NCBI RefSeq assembly: GCF_004120195.1
Contig: NZ_SCHN01000005.1
Location: 248,001 to 312,000 of the forward strand
Source of the DNA: Enterovibrio baiacu
Lineage (GTDB): Bacteria > Pseudomonadota > Gammaproteobacteria > Enterobacterales > Vibrionaceae
Direction: 5' to 3'
Length of the DNA stretch: 64,000 bases
Positions 19,164 through 28,337 of this stretch are shown one piece after another (within the stretch, counting starts at the first letter, position 1; every line of letters starts with the position of its first letter). The translations under genes and the position numbers were made by a program. Below the pieces are notes generated by a model. It saw nothing but the letters and a program-made list of their open reading frames with translations, was not told the origin of the DNA and did no database searches.

Positions 19164-20426
19164 TCAGTGACCCAAACCAATCTTACTCGCATCACTGCCT
19201 CCAAACGCCTGAAAGGGGCGCAAGCCAAATAGCGGCATGATGGAGTAAATGTGGTCAAAAATATCTGCTTGCACCCCTTCGTAAAACACCCAATCTGTGC
19301 TGTTCGTAAACGCATAAATTTGTAGAGGCAGCCCCTCAGCCGTCGGCGCCAGTTGGCGAACCATAAACAGCATGTAAGGATGAATGTCTTTGTGGGAACG
19401 AAGGTATGTCGTCAAATAGGCGCGAAAAACACCGATATTGGTCATGTGGCGAGTGTTAGCAACGTGCGGAATGTCATCGATGTTTTCGTTAAATTCATTG
19501 ATCTCTTTGGTTCGCTCGAAAAGGTATTCCCGAAGAATGCGGATCTCTTTCAGCGATTCAATCTCTGCATCTTCCATAAAGCGAATCGAGGTTTGATCGA
19601 TGTTTATCGCGCGCATGATCCGACGCCCACCCGAGTCAGACATGCCCTGCCAATTGATGAACGCGTTTTGCACCAAGGCATAAGCCGGCAACATCGACAC
19701 AGTATTGTCAAAGTTACGCACCTTAACGGTTGTGAGCGAGATTTCTTCTACCGAGCCATTCGCGCCAAAGTCATCCATCTCAATCCAGTCGTTCAAACTC
19801 ACCATGCGGTTTGCTGACAGCTGGATCCCTGCCACAAACCCTAAAATAGTGTCCTTGAACACCAACATCACCAAACCCGTGGCCACACCTAAACCACTCA
19901 AGAAGATGATGGGCGATTCATCAGCCAATATGGAGATAGACACCACTATCCCAACAAAAAACAGGAACAGTTTAATTAACTGCACAAAGCTCTTTATGGG
20001 CATTCTTCGCGTGATGCCTTTGGCTGTGGCGATGTCATTGAGTGCATCTAGCAGCGCAAAAATCGTCCAAATGAACATCACTAACACCATCACACTTAAA
20101 ATACGGTCAACGACAGTTGCCACCAGCGGATGCTGACTAATGATGGGGGGAACGAGGAGCTCTAAAATCATGAGCGGCACGAGGAGCGCGATTTTCTCCA
20201 GCACCTCATGCTTTGCTAAGTTTGAGCCCCAAATTTCGTTGGTTCGGCTCAGCACAATGTTCACAGAACGCACGATCACGCGATGCACAACCAAATAGCT
20301 GATGAGCGCAACGCCAATTGCAGCGACGATAAAAATCAATGTCGGCTCATTGCCATAGGGATCACTGTTTAAACCCATTGCAGCCAGTTTTTCAGCCACA
20401 TACTCTCGAACAGAATGATCTAGCAT
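19164..20426 (-). CDS. MscS-family mechanosensitive channel, YbdG-like
   Basis: A 420-residue protein matching YbdG/MscM-type channels in length and pattern. About five membrane helices lie in residues 28-190. The pore-lining helix and beta domain follow: SGLGVATGLVMLVFKDTILGF, then LNDWIEMDDFGANGSVEEISL and TVKVRNFDNTVSMLPAYALV. The C-terminal cytosolic part is longer than in MscS. It should open under membrane tension and help against hypo-osmotic shock. Solitary gene divergent from the multicopper oxidase. Confidence 0.93.
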   Translation of the reverse strand: MLDHSVREYVAEKLAAMGLNSDPYGNEPTLIFIVAAIGVALISYLVVHRVIVRSVNIVLSRTNEIWGSNLAKHEVLEKIALLVPLMILELLVPPIISQHPLVATVVDRILSVMVLVMFIWTIFALLDALNDIATAKGITRRMPIKSFVQLIKLFLFFVGIVVSISILADESPIIFLSGLGVATGLVMLVFKDTILGFVAGIQLSANRMVSLNDWIEMDDFGANGSVEEISLTTVKVRNFDNTVSMLPAYALVQNAFINWQGMSDSGGRRIMRAINIDQTSIRFMEDAEIESLKEIRILREYLFERTKEINEFNENIDDIPHVANTRHMTNIGVFRAYLTTYLRSHKDIHPYMLFMVRQLAPTAEGLPLQIYAFTNSTDWVFYEGVQADIFDHIYSIMPLFGLRPFQAFGGSDASKIGLGH

Positions 20427-20617
20427 TATTGCGCTCCCTCACGGCATACCCCACAAAGCCTACTAGGCTTCACCGCGACGCAATGAGGCAATATTGATAC
20501 AGTGACGCACCCTCTCTAATATCGTAAATAGTTCTCATTTGTTTTAATGCTTCAACAAAATCAATCGCCTTTCTGTGATAGCGTGGGAAACAGATTAAGG
20601 ACATAAGGAAAATGAGC

Positions 20618-22003
20618 ATGGATTTTCGCCGTCGTAGGCTATTGCAAGCCGGTGCCGCGGTTTCTTCTTACTTTGCGCTGCCGACACTTTCGATCGCGAA
20701 CGCACGCAAAAATGACAAAGAAGGTTGGATTTATGAACTGACGGCGGAAGAAACAACGGCAGAAGTCGTAGAGGGTTTCCAAACCGATGTTCTGGGGTTT
20801 GATGGCCAAATCCCTGCGCCAACGCTACGTTGCCGACAGAGCGAGCCTGTCACCATCATTTTCACTAACAAGCTCAAAGAACCCACCACTATCCATTGGC
20901 ATGGCCTGCGCATTCCCTTCGAGATGGACGGTGTGCCGTTTCTCAGCCAGCCCCCCATCATGCCGGGTGAAACCTTTGTGTATAGTTTTACCCCGCCAGA
21001 TGCGGGCACTTTTTGGTATCACCCTCACGTTAATAGCGTGGTGCAACTGGGCAAAGGATTGGTAGGCGCAATCATCGTGGAAGAAGCCGAGCCTGTGGTG
21101 TTCGAAGAAGAACATACGCTCATTCTCAAACACTGGCACCTCGACCAGCAAGGCCAATGGAAACAACTTATGATCCCGCGTTATAGCGCGAGAATGGGTA
21201 CGCCCGGTGAATGGGGAACCGTTAACGGCAAGCACGAACCTGTCTATTCATTGAAAGAAAATGCCACAACCCGATTGCGCATTGCCAACGTGGATAACAC
21301 GCTTACGTATCCCATCGCCGTAAAAGGTGCAGAAGCCTGGGTGGTGGCCATTGATGGTAATCCAATCAAAACACCTTACCCTCTTGAGCAACATAAAATC
21401 AGCCCGGGAATGCGCGTAGATCTTGCCTTACACGCGCCAAAGCAAGGCGAAAAAGTCTACGTGCAATACATGAAAGGCCGCTTTCCCTTCCCACTGTGCA
21501 CGTTTGAATCTGTCGCTTCCGAGATTTCCTCCCCTGCACCACTGCCAGCTCTGCCCTTGAATCCTTTGCCTGATCTAGATTTAAAGAACGCGACAGAAAT
21601 TGATTTCGTGTTTGAGTGGGAAGGTGCGATTTCGCCGACCAAGAAAAACGGCAAGGTCGATACCAAGTTTTGGCTGATGAACAAACGCGCATGGGAAGGC
21701 ATGAGCAAAGCGTCCATTCCCGCGCCACTTGCGACGTTGGAGCTAGGAAAGACGTACATTTTCGATTTGAAAAACGTCACGCAATATCACCACCCTATCC
21801 ACCTTCACGGCCATACCTTTACCGTGTTGGAACTCGACAGCAAAAAACTGGATGAGCCGTTCCATACTGATACTGTGTTACTGGGAAAGAATGGCAGCGC
21901 GAAAGCGGCATTTGTTGCGGACAATCCTGGAAAGTGGATGTATCACTGCCACGTGATTGAACACATGAAAACCGGACTTATGGGGTACATAGACGTTGTC
22001 TAA
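20618..22003 (+). CDS. Multicopper oxidase with Tat signal
   Basis: About 461 residues. The ATG at 20618 is 7 bp after AAGGAA; an ATG two codons earlier is only 1 bp from it. FRRRRLLQAGAAVSS is a twin-arginine signal, so the enzyme is exported folded with copper. All four copper motifs are present: TIHWHGL, FWYHPHVNS, HHPIHLHGHTF and MYHCHVIEHMKTGLM, the last giving Cys, two His and an axial Met for type 1 copper. No Met-rich CueO insert is obvious. Likely a periplasmic laccase-like or metal oxidase. Confidence 0.94.
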   Translation: MDFRRRRLLQAGAAVSSYFALPTLSIANARKNDKEGWIYELTAEETTAEVVEGFQTDVLGFDGQIPAPTLRCRQSEPVTIIFTNKLKEPTTIHWHGLRIPFEMDGVPFLSQPPIMPGETFVYSFTPPDAGTFWYHPHVNSVVQLGKGLVGAIIVEEAEPVVFEEEHTLILKHWHLDQQGQWKQLMIPRYSARMGTPGEWGTVNGKHEPVYSLKENATTRLRIANVDNTLTYPIAVKGAEAWVVAIDGNPIKTPYPLEQHKISPGMRVDLALHAPKQGEKVYVQYMKGRFPFPLCTFESVASEISSPAPLPALPLNPLPDLDLKNATEIDFVFEWEGAISPTKKNGKVDTKFWLMNKRAWEGMSKASIPAPLATLELGKTYIFDLKNVTQYHHPIHLHGHTFTVLELDSKKLDEPFHTDTVLLGKNGSAKAAFVADNPGKWMYHCHVIEHMKTGLMGYIDVV

Positions 22004-22042
22004 CGCAATGGCACAGATAGCGAAACGCATAGAGAGTTTGAT

Positions 22043-22531
22043 GTGAAAAACGTCGGCATTTTACTCTGTCTGATTTTTGCCGCCATGCTCGGTGCCTTCT
22101 GGCTGTTAGGCTCCAAGCTTTCATCGCCAGCAAATCAAACGGTGCATCTCCCAGCGGATGCGCCAACGGCGGAAAACGTCACGATTGAAACCATCAGCGC
22201 GTGGTATTTTCCTGTAGAGGCCCGTAAAGCCTGCGTGTTGCTTTTACACGGGAATCGCGGTTCAAAGCGTGACATGGTAGAACGCGCCAAGGCTGTAAAG
22301 CACCTCAATGCGCCAGTGCTCTTCATACAAGGTGACAAGGACAAAAGAACTTTCTTATACGAAGCCCTTATGCTTTTTGACAATGCGCCCGAACCGAAAT
22401 ACCTCAATGTGATGGAAGGTGCTGCACATGTCGATTTACATAGTTTCAATACCGATCAATACGAAACCACTGTGCTGTCATTTCTTGCTGAGCACCTCGA
22501 CCCGCCCCCGCAAAAAAGGAGTTCGCTGTGA
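22043..22531 (+). pseudogene. Alpha/beta hydrolase with its catalytic core deleted in frame
   Basis: The N-terminus is a membrane anchor followed by ISAWYFPVEARKACVLLLHGNRGSKRDMVERA, the oxyanion region of a membrane-anchored alpha/beta hydrolase. It passes directly into AVKHLNAPVLFIQGDKDKRT and EGAAHVDLHSF, the acid and His region. Relatives have about 100 residues between these, including the G-x-S-x-G nucleophile, which is absent. The junction stays in frame, so a 162-residue protein can be made (GTG start), but it cannot be a normal hydrolase. It overlaps the next gene by 4 bp. Confidence 0.75.
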
Positions 22532-22836
22532 TTAAAAAGTACGGTTTTATCGTAAAAGGTGAAAACTACACGCCAGATACCCACCACAGCACATTGGATT
22601 CGGGCTTTTTCTTTACCAAGGTTGTGGGCGTTTCAACAGATGAAGAAGCCATTGCCGCAGTGCGTGATTTTGTCGAATCTGGCATAGAGGTGATCGAACT
22701 GTGTGGCGGGTTTGGAAAAGAAAGTGCAGAACGCCTGATCGCAACGATAAACACACATGTGCCGATTGGCTATGTCATCTTTAACGATACAGAACAACAA
22801 AAGCTGACATCGTTTCTCTCATCCCCCTCTGCTTAA
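22528..22836 (+). CDS. DUF6506 family protein
   Basis: A 102-residue protein starting with GTG, 6 bp after AAAGGAG and overlapping the hydrolase remnant by 4 bp. It has the family pattern: KYGFIVKGENYTPDTHHS at the N-terminus, then VSTDEEAIAAVRDFVESGIEVIELCGGFGKESAERL. Soluble, no signal. Function is unknown. The overlap suggests the hydrolase and this gene were once co-translated. Confidence 0.8.
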   Translation: MIKKYGFIVKGENYTPDTHHSTLDSGFFFTKVVGVSTDEEAIAAVRDFVESGIEVIELCGGFGKESAERLIATINTHVPIGYVIFNDTEQQKLTSFLSSPSA

Positions 22837-23012
22837 CCTCTAACCCATTGTCATTTGGTGAAAAAACACCCTAACCCACCAGATAATTAGTCATGCCTTA
22901 AGAGCAATATCCAAATTGACAAAACGCTGACAAAAGTGATGAATCTTCGGGGATTTCGTTGTGATAGATTCCCGCCGCTCATTAAGCAGCATCACTTTTT
23001 AAGGCTTATAAA

Positions 23013-24182
23013 ATGAAACGATATGCTTTTCTTTCAATGGTAACTTTTGCCTTGTTTGGCTGTGGTGGCAGCGATGGCGGAAGTGATTCATCAGCACAAG
23101 CTGCGCCTTCTGCGATTGAAGGAACCATTGATAGCGTGTCTAAAACGACAGTGACCGTCAATGGCTACGAATACCAAGCGACGTCTGCCTCTTTTCAGGG
23201 CCAAACGTTTGCTCAAGACATGCTGACACTCGAACCCAACATGATGGTAAAAGTCAGTAATCAATCTCGCGCAACCAACGGCAGTGTGGAGCTTGAACCA
23301 ACCTTTATTGGTCAAATTGAAAACATTAACCGTTTAAACAGTACCTTCTCGGTTGCTGGCGTTAGCCTCAAGTTCCCACGTCTTTCGACTCACATCGTCA
23401 ACGGCGACTGGGTAATGGTTTCGTCGATGCCAACCGCTAACGCGGGTTACAAAGTGTTGTCTGTGGTGAAATTTGCACAAGACCCGAGCATTGGTGGAAC
23501 AATTGTTGAAGGCTATGTTTCTTCGATAGCTGAAAATTCGTCATTCAAAATCGGAAAATCACTGACAGTTTGGTTTGACCCTCGCATCGTTTCAGGTGAG
23601 AAAAGCCTAGAAAACGGAATGTGGGTAGAAGTGTTGGGTCAATACAATGAGTTTGAAGGGTCGATAACTGCAGAAAATATCACTATCGAAACCTACGATG
23701 ACTTCCCAAATGACGGCGAGATCGAAGGTATCGTGACTTGGGTTGCTAACGATAAACGCGAATTCGAACTGAACTATCGTGGTCGTATTGCTGTACGCTC
23801 AACCACTGAGTTTGATGATGGCAACAAAAACAACCTTGTAGCAGGTGCGTTGGTCGAAGTAGAGATCGGCAAACAAGGCAACGCGGTGTACGCCAAAGAA
23901 ATCGAATTTGAAGACGATTTTGATTTTGATTTTGATTTTGATTTTGATATCGATTGGGATCAATTCGAGTTTGAAGAACAAGGCTTCGTTACTGACATTG
24001 ATAGCGACACCCTTTCGTTTACCATCAATGGCAAAGCCATCGTGACTGATGCTAATACCGAATACGAAGACCGCATTGATTTCGATAATTTAAGCGGTGA
24101 ATGTGTCGAAGTTGAAGGCATCATCATCGACGGTAAACACATCGCTCGCGAGATCTCACTAGAAGATGACTGCGACGATTAA
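23013..24182 (+). CDS. DUF5666 lipoprotein with acidic FD repeat
   Basis: A 389-residue outer-membrane lipoprotein candidate: signal peptide ending ALFGCGG gives a lipobox cysteine at about residue 17. The body consists of four to five small beta domains of the DUF5666 (OB-like) type, with recurring segments such as IEGTIDSVSKTTVTVNGYEY and VEGYVSSIAENSSFKIG. Near residue 305 comes a run of alternating Phe-Asp encoded by a GATTTT repeat. The C-terminus is acidic. Function unknown. A clear terminator follows. Confidence 0.88.
   Translation: MKRYAFLSMVTFALFGCGGSDGGSDSSAQAAPSAIEGTIDSVSKTTVTVNGYEYQATSASFQGQTFAQDMLTLEPNMMVKVSNQSRATNGSVELEPTFIGQIENINRLNSTFSVAGVSLKFPRLSTHIVNGDWVMVSSMPTANAGYKVLSVVKFAQDPSIGGTIVEGYVSSIAENSSFKIGKSLTVWFDPRIVSGEKSLENGMWVEVLGQYNEFEGSITAENITIETYDDFPNDGEIEGIVTWVANDKREFELNYRGRIAVRSTTEFDDGNKNNLVAGALVEVEIGKQGNAVYAKEIEFEDDFDFDFDFDFDIDWDQFEFEEQGFVTDIDSDTLSFTINGKAIVTDANTEYEDRIDFDNLSGECVEVEGIIIDGKHIAREISLEDDCDD
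23912..23949 (+). repeat. GATTTT hexamer repeat encoding Phe-Asp dipeptides
   Basis: About six tandem GATTTT units inside the DUF5666 lipoprotein gene. Because the unit is 6 bp, gain or loss of copies leaves the frame intact and only changes the length of an acidic, aromatic stretch. Confidence 0.85.
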
Positions 24183-24208
24183 TTTACCTTACGTATCTGC
24201 GTAGATAA

Positions 24209-24237
24209 AAATAACCCGCCTTTATGGCGGGTTATTT
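24209..24237. terminator. Bidirectional terminator, copy 1
   Basis: AATAACCCGCC, loop TTTAT, GGCGGGTTATT then TGTTT. It serves the DUF5666 gene on the plus strand and the lipoprotein gene stopping at 24246 on the minus strand. A copy with one base changed lies at 25844-25870. Confidence 0.9.
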
Positions 24238-24245
24238 GTTTCAAC

Positions 24246-24818
24246 TTACTGATTTTCTACTTCTTTCGTTAACGCAGAAAGCAATATAGGGTCATTGAGG
24301 AAGTTTCTAAGAAGTTTCTTAACCGCCTCTTGGTAGCCTAGCTGCGAATTTGTAATAGCAATCGCTCCCATGAAGGAGGAATCCCACTCGTGATGAATAG
24401 AATGTATCCTATCATAGATTTTCTCACCTTGAGCGTTAACCTCGAAATTGGCAGAGAGATCTGCAGTTCCAATATTAATACCTGATGCGTCTACATCATT
24501 TTCCAATAGAACAGCGCTCACGACCACATCACTGTTTTCGTTCCAAAGAGATGCGATTTTCAATTCTTCTTCCAGCCCTTTTCTCAGATACTCGGAGAAC
24601 GAATTTTTATAGGGTGAGACCAAATTTGAAGCTCTTAGACTGATTTTATTCAAAGAAGGCTTTACCATCGTAAAATGGCCAGTTTTCATATCTACATTTT
24701 CTGCTCCTCTAATATCATTACCGGCAAGAAGACCAGCCTGATACGGTGGCGCCATTACAGAACAGCCAGAAACTGAAGCAACAATAAAAAGTAGGGTAAA
24801 AAATCGTTTAATATTCAT
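24246..24818 (-). CDS. Hypothetical lipoprotein (190 aa)
   Basis: Signal peptide with lipobox VSGCS gives an acylated cysteine near residue 19. The mature region has KISLRASNLVSPYKNSFSEYLRKGLEEELKIA and a beta-rich middle (VVSAVLLENDVDASG), then a helical end LGYQEAVKKLLRNFLNDP. I cannot name the family; the layout resembles small envelope lipoproteins that assemble into larger complexes. The DNA is more AT-rich than the neighbouring genes. It follows a second lipoprotein gene by 11 bp, so both are one operon. Confidence 0.8.
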   Translation of the reverse strand: MNIKRFFTLLFIVASVSGCSVMAPPYQAGLLAGNDIRGAENVDMKTGHFTMVKPSLNKISLRASNLVSPYKNSFSEYLRKGLEEELKIASLWNENSDVVVSAVLLENDVDASGINIGTADLSANFEVNAQGEKIYDRIHSIHHEWDSSFMGAIAITNSQLGYQEAVKKLLRNFLNDPILLSALTKEVENQ

Positions 24819-24829
24819 TTAACTCTCCA

Positions 24830-25423
24830 TTACTGCTTAAATTGAGGAGATGCTGCAATTTCCATCAGCATTTTCTTGTACGCATCTTCTGTCGCTCGAC
24901 GGGCAGATAAAGAAAAATCATGTTTGAATTCATCAAATTCTGCATTCCCAACCGATTTAACCGTTTTACTCCATACATTTGCACCAGAAGCATCAACAGC
25001 GGTACAGGTTAGCTCGTAGGTAAAACTGGTCGGTGGCCATGTAAATGGACTGCTTGAAGAAGAATCCGTTTTCATATCAGTCTTAAATATATAACTGATA
25101 CCATTGTCAGCGATATAAGCTTTATCATTGATATCTTTTAGTGAATACACTTTTTTAAACACTTTCGATAGCATGACATTTAGTGCAACTTCAGTATCAG
25201 CATAAGGCTTGTATGATACCTTGTCGCCGCCACCTCCAGGGGTTGTGACCTTCTTATTTTTGTCTTCGCTAGAAATATAATACGCGACATTTTTATCTAC
25301 TTTTTCGCCAACATCTACGGAATTCATACTTGTCACTGGGGGTGTAATATTTATCGCGTGAGAACACCCTCCTAGAAACGAGAAAATCACGAGAGTGCCA
25401 ACTAATTTCAAGTATCCTTTCAT
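24830..25423 (-). CDS. Hypothetical lipoprotein (197 aa)
   Basis: Start MKGYLKLVGTLV at 25423 has GGAG upstream and yields a lipoprotein signal with lipobox LGGCS. A longer frame to 25519 is rejected. The mature part has a Gly-rich turn (TPGGGGDKVSYKPYADTEVAL), a hydrophobic/aromatic strand (SPFTWPPTSFTYELTC) and a helical C-terminus with SARRATEDAYKKMLMEIAAS. Unrecognised. AT-rich relative to its surroundings; with its partner it forms a two-gene unit flanked by duplicated terminators. Confidence 0.8.
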   Translation of the reverse strand: MKGYLKLVGTLVIFSFLGGCSHAINITPPVTSMNSVDVGEKVDKNVAYYISSEDKNKKVTTPGGGGDKVSYKPYADTEVALNVMLSKVFKKVYSLKDINDKAYIADNGISYIFKTDMKTDSSSSSPFTWPPTSFTYELTCTAVDASGANVWSKTVKSVGNAEFDEFKHDFSLSARRATEDAYKKMLMEIAASPQFKQ

Positions 25424-25890
25424 GATACTTACTCCTTCATTTGAATAGTTACCTTTTATATTTTTATTATTAGCAACACCAAAATTGGAAACCTTCCTAA
25501 AAAAGGATTCCCAACCCAATAGCAGGTGATGCTAAACAGTAACTCACCTCACGGTATGAATGAGCATTCATAACAATAAAAGTGTCATTACCAACTTTTA
25601 AGCTAACCCTTTGAAGCGTCATAAAATGATTCGTTTATGGGACATGTAAAGAATACAGCCAGCATAGATCAAATAATTGAATAAAACCCTCGCACATTAA
25701 GTGCACCTAGGGAGGGGCGTATTAATCACACCAATCACAAAAGGTAGCGATAAGTATTATTCAAAGATAGAAACATCATCATCCAACACAAATTTTTCAA
25801 TCACAAAAGAGACTGATCTTTTTTATTTTGGAATGTCTTAAATAATAACCCGCCTCTATGGCGGGTTATTTGTTTATAGCGGTTGATACC
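25424..25890. other. AT-rich intergenic region
   Basis: About 470 bp upstream of the lipoprotein pair, without a convincing gene. It presumably holds the promoter of that pair. Apart from the terminator at 25844-25870 I see only scattered A/T runs. Confidence 0.6.
25844..25870. terminator. Bidirectional terminator, copy 2
   Basis: AATAACCCGCC, loop TCTAT, GGCGGGTTATT followed by TGTTT. Nearly identical over more than 30 bp to the terminator at 24209-24237. On the minus strand it ends the TfoX-like gene. Confidence 0.88.
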
Positions 25891-26253
25891 CTAACAATCT
25901 GACTTTCGTTTTTTGGGTACTTTTGGCGGGAGCGAAAGGACAAAGGTGGCGCAGGTTTCTACCCACACTTGCAATTCGTGATCTTCTCCGGTGCCTTCAG
26001 GGGCGACATACACCATGCCTTTTAGGGCTTTACCCGTAAAATCCATTTCACTGGCAAAGGGCTTTTCCAAACAGGCTTGATAATTATCTGGCCCGACACG
26101 CCCCATGAAGGTTTCACCGACGATTCCACAGCACATGTGATTATTCAGCATGAAACAGAGCCCGCCGAACATTTTCTTTTCCTCAACGTTCTCTCGGTTT
26201 TGAAAACACTCACGTATTCTCTCCGCTAACCCTTCGTCATATGCCATGGGCAT
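25891..26253 (-). CDS. TfoX/Sxy N-terminal domain protein
   Basis: A 120-residue protein with the TfoX N-terminal domain only: YDEGLAERIRECF, then the family motif EEKKMFGGLCFMLNNHMCCGI and GRVGPDNYQACL. Full TfoX has a second C-terminal domain, absent here. Stand-alone versions are common and their role is unknown; a link to competence is not implied. The C-terminus is basic (PPKVPKKRKSDC). Confidence 0.85.
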   Translation of the reverse strand: MPMAYDEGLAERIRECFQNRENVEEKKMFGGLCFMLNNHMCCGIVGETFMGRVGPDNYQACLEKPFASEMDFTGKALKGMVYVAPEGTGEDHELQVWVETCATFVLSLPPKVPKKRKSDC

Positions 26254-26282
26254 CCCCGCTTACCGTCATGAAAGTCACGTGC

Positions 26283-27056
26283 TTAGAATTTACCGCTGTT
26301 CGCCAATTCTTCTGCAGCGGGAACGGGTTCTGAGGCATCCCAATGTTCCGCTATCTTGCCATTTTCCAGACGGAACAAATCCGTTTGGGCGTATTCTTGG
26401 CCATCCACCGCAGTGCGGCTTAGCGTTGCCACAAAGTCACCGCAGCCAATCAACAACACGATCTCTTGATACCAAAGTGCACGCTCAGACGATGTCAGCA
26501 TGCCTACTAGCGCATCACGACCATCAGCGATATCCACGCTGTGTTGGATATAATCCTGAGCGATATACTCGTCAGCTTTACCAAGGTTGCCATTTGGCAT
26601 CAGCAAATCTTCAATCATCGCACGCACCAGCGCTTTGTTTGTCGCCGTGTCGTCGGTGTCAGTAATCTCCGTTGCACCGTCAACCTGAGTGCGCCCTGAT
26701 GCAGTTTCACCCACGTATTCTGCAATCACATCCCAATGCTCAATGATCTTGTCTTTCTCGTCGGTATCAAAGAAATCCATCGTCACCCATTGTGACTCGC
26801 CGTGATTCAGACTTTGATAAACATGCACAAACGCGTACTGCCCATCTTCAAATCCACGAACAACCTCAATGTGTCGAATGGGATTTCGTTCAAGGAAAGG
26901 TTCAAAGAATTCGATAAAACCCGCGGTACCATCTTTCACACCTGTTGAGTGCTGGGTATAGCGATCACCGGTATATTTTTCAACGGCCTGACGCGCATGA
27001 CCGTCCCTGATCCCTTCCATGTAGAGCGCTTTTGCATTTTCGAGTTTCTGGTTCAT
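26283..27056 (-). CDS. Tandem SnoaL/NTF2-like domain protein
   Basis: A 257-residue soluble protein made of two NTF2-like folds. Each has the cone-shaped pattern: a helix, then YTQHSTGVKDGTAGF or YIQHSVDIADGRDAL, then a beta-sheet ending in KIIEHWDVI or KIAEHWDAS. Such proteins resemble polyketide cyclases or hydratases of small molecules, but the substrate is unknown. It is 85 bp upstream of a VOC-family gene on the same strand, so the two may be one transcript. Confidence 0.85.
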   Translation of the reverse strand: MNQKLENAKALYMEGIRDGHARQAVEKYTGDRYTQHSTGVKDGTAGFIEFFEPFLERNPIRHIEVVRGFEDGQYAFVHVYQSLNHGESQWVTMDFFDTDEKDKIIEHWDVIAEYVGETASGRTQVDGATEITDTDDTATNKALVRAMIEDLLMPNGNLGKADEYIAQDYIQHSVDIADGRDALVGMLTSSERALWYQEIVLLIGCGDFVATLSRTAVDGQEYAQTDLFRLENGKIAEHWDASEPVPAAEELANSGKF

Positions 27057-27141
27057 TCAACACATCCTGAGGTTTTATTGTCTGTAGATGTTTACATAGC
27101 GCTAAGCACCAGCGTGTCCGCCCCTAAAAGGGCATAGACAA

Positions 27142-27540
27142 CTACGGCGCAGGTTTGTGAAATTCAATCACGTTGCCGTCAGGATCTCGTATAAAGAAGA
27201 ATTCTGTACCATCAGGTAAATTGATGGTTTCAGTGATTGGAATATTGTGGTCGGCCAGCGTGTTTTTCACACCTTCTACATCGGTAATTTCTAATGCAAA
27301 GTGGGTAAACCCAGTGTGTTTGACTGGCATATCCGAAAGGATATTTTTTTCAGACGCATCGTCAGACGCATTGAGAATGAAGTTGATGTTAATTCCAGCG
27401 GGGTGCTCCATCACAGCGACGGGCTCAGGTCCAATAGGCCCGACGATAAAAACAAACCCCAGCTTTTCATAAAACTCACGCGTGATACCCAGATCACGAA
27501 CGCGCAGCCCTGCATGGTTTATGCGTGTTATTTCTTTCAT
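27142..27540 (-). CDS. VOC-family (glyoxalase/dioxygenase fold) protein
   Basis: A 132-residue single-unit VOC protein. Start MKEITRINHAGLRVRDLGITREFYEKLGF gives the first beta-alpha unit with a His ligand. FTHFALEITDVEGV and the C-terminal FFIRDPDGNVIEFHKP supply the second metal side (His, Glu). Metal-binding residues at the usual places suggest a lyase, isomerase or dioxygenase on a small substrate. Not assignable further. Confidence 0.88.
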   Translation of the reverse strand: MKEITRINHAGLRVRDLGITREFYEKLGFVFIVGPIGPEPVAVMEHPAGININFILNASDDASEKNILSDMPVKHTGFTHFALEITDVEGVKNTLADHNIPITETINLPDGTEFFFIRDPDGNVIEFHKPAP

Positions 27541-27674
27541 GTTATCTCCGCACTTCTTTCACAATGAATGCCCCTGCTACAACTCGCGAAGCAGGCATCA
27601 TTATCTATTAGCGATCGCTAACTTTCTGTTTAGTCTGTGAGAGTAAACCGTTAAAAAGGGAAATAAACAAAAAC

Positions 27675-27688
27675 GCACCGAAACGGTG
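27675..27688 (-). terminator. Terminator after TetR gene
   Basis: Short stem CACCG-AAA-CGGTG extended by GC pairs; on the minus strand a GTTTTTG tract follows. It ends the TetR transcript (gene end 27725). Confidence 0.65.
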
Positions 27689-27724
27689 TGCTTGAAAAAG
27701 AGAAATGATGTCTACTCAGTGTGT

Positions 27725-28333
27725 TCAACGAAACACTGACAACGAGGTCTCCAAAATACGTTTTACATTGGTGCTATCTTCCCCTCTTGCTAGTTGTGCA
27801 AGAGCGCTCGTCAATTGCGCATCAATATACTCAGCGGCAAACGCAGGTGACATTTCAGAACGGAAACTTCCGTTATCTTTACAACCTTGAATCCACCTTT
27901 CATACATTCCCAGAATCTCTTTATGGGATTTCACTATCTGTGACTGGGTCTCTTGCCCTAGCGACATCCTAGATTCACGCATCTTTACCATCAAACACCC
28001 TTTAGGAACCTGTTGTTCAGATGGATCTTCCGCAATGAACGTCACCAATTCATCCAATACCTGATGAAATGGGCGTTCACTTTGAAGTATTTCCAACAGT
28101 GGTATGAGCACGCCCTGTAGATAGGCAAGGAGCACCGCTGTCATCAAGCCATCTTCGTTACCAAACTCACGGTATAAACCAGGTTTAGACACATTGGCTT
28201 GCCGACAGATTTCGTTTATCGACACATCACGCGTGCCGCTTTGCCAATAAGCAAGCATCGCAATCTCAAGGATATGATTCCTATTTAACGTTTTTGGTCG
28301 GCCTCTCGGCGCTTTAACTGAATCTAGACTCAT
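27725..28333 (-). CDS. TetR/AcrR-family regulator
   Basis: A 202-residue repressor. The start MSLDSVKAPRGRPKTLNR at 28333 is preferred over an ATG 33 bp earlier, which would put coding sequence over the operator; neither has a good ribosome site. Residues 20-60 are the helix-turn-helix (SINEICRQANVSKPGLYREFGNEDGL). The C-terminal domain is helical with a CLMVKMRES segment of the type in TetR regulators of reductases. Divergent from an SDR reductase gene with palindromes between them, so it very likely represses both. Confidence 0.9.
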   Translation of the reverse strand: MSLDSVKAPRGRPKTLNRNHILEIAMLAYWQSGTRDVSINEICRQANVSKPGLYREFGNEDGLMTAVLLAYLQGVLIPLLEILQSERPFHQVLDELVTFIAEDPSEQQVPKGCLMVKMRESRMSLGQETQSQIVKSHKEILGMYERWIQGCKDNGSFRSEMSPAFAAEYIDAQLTSALAQLARGEDSTNVKRILETSLSVFR

Positions 28334-28337
28334 TAAT

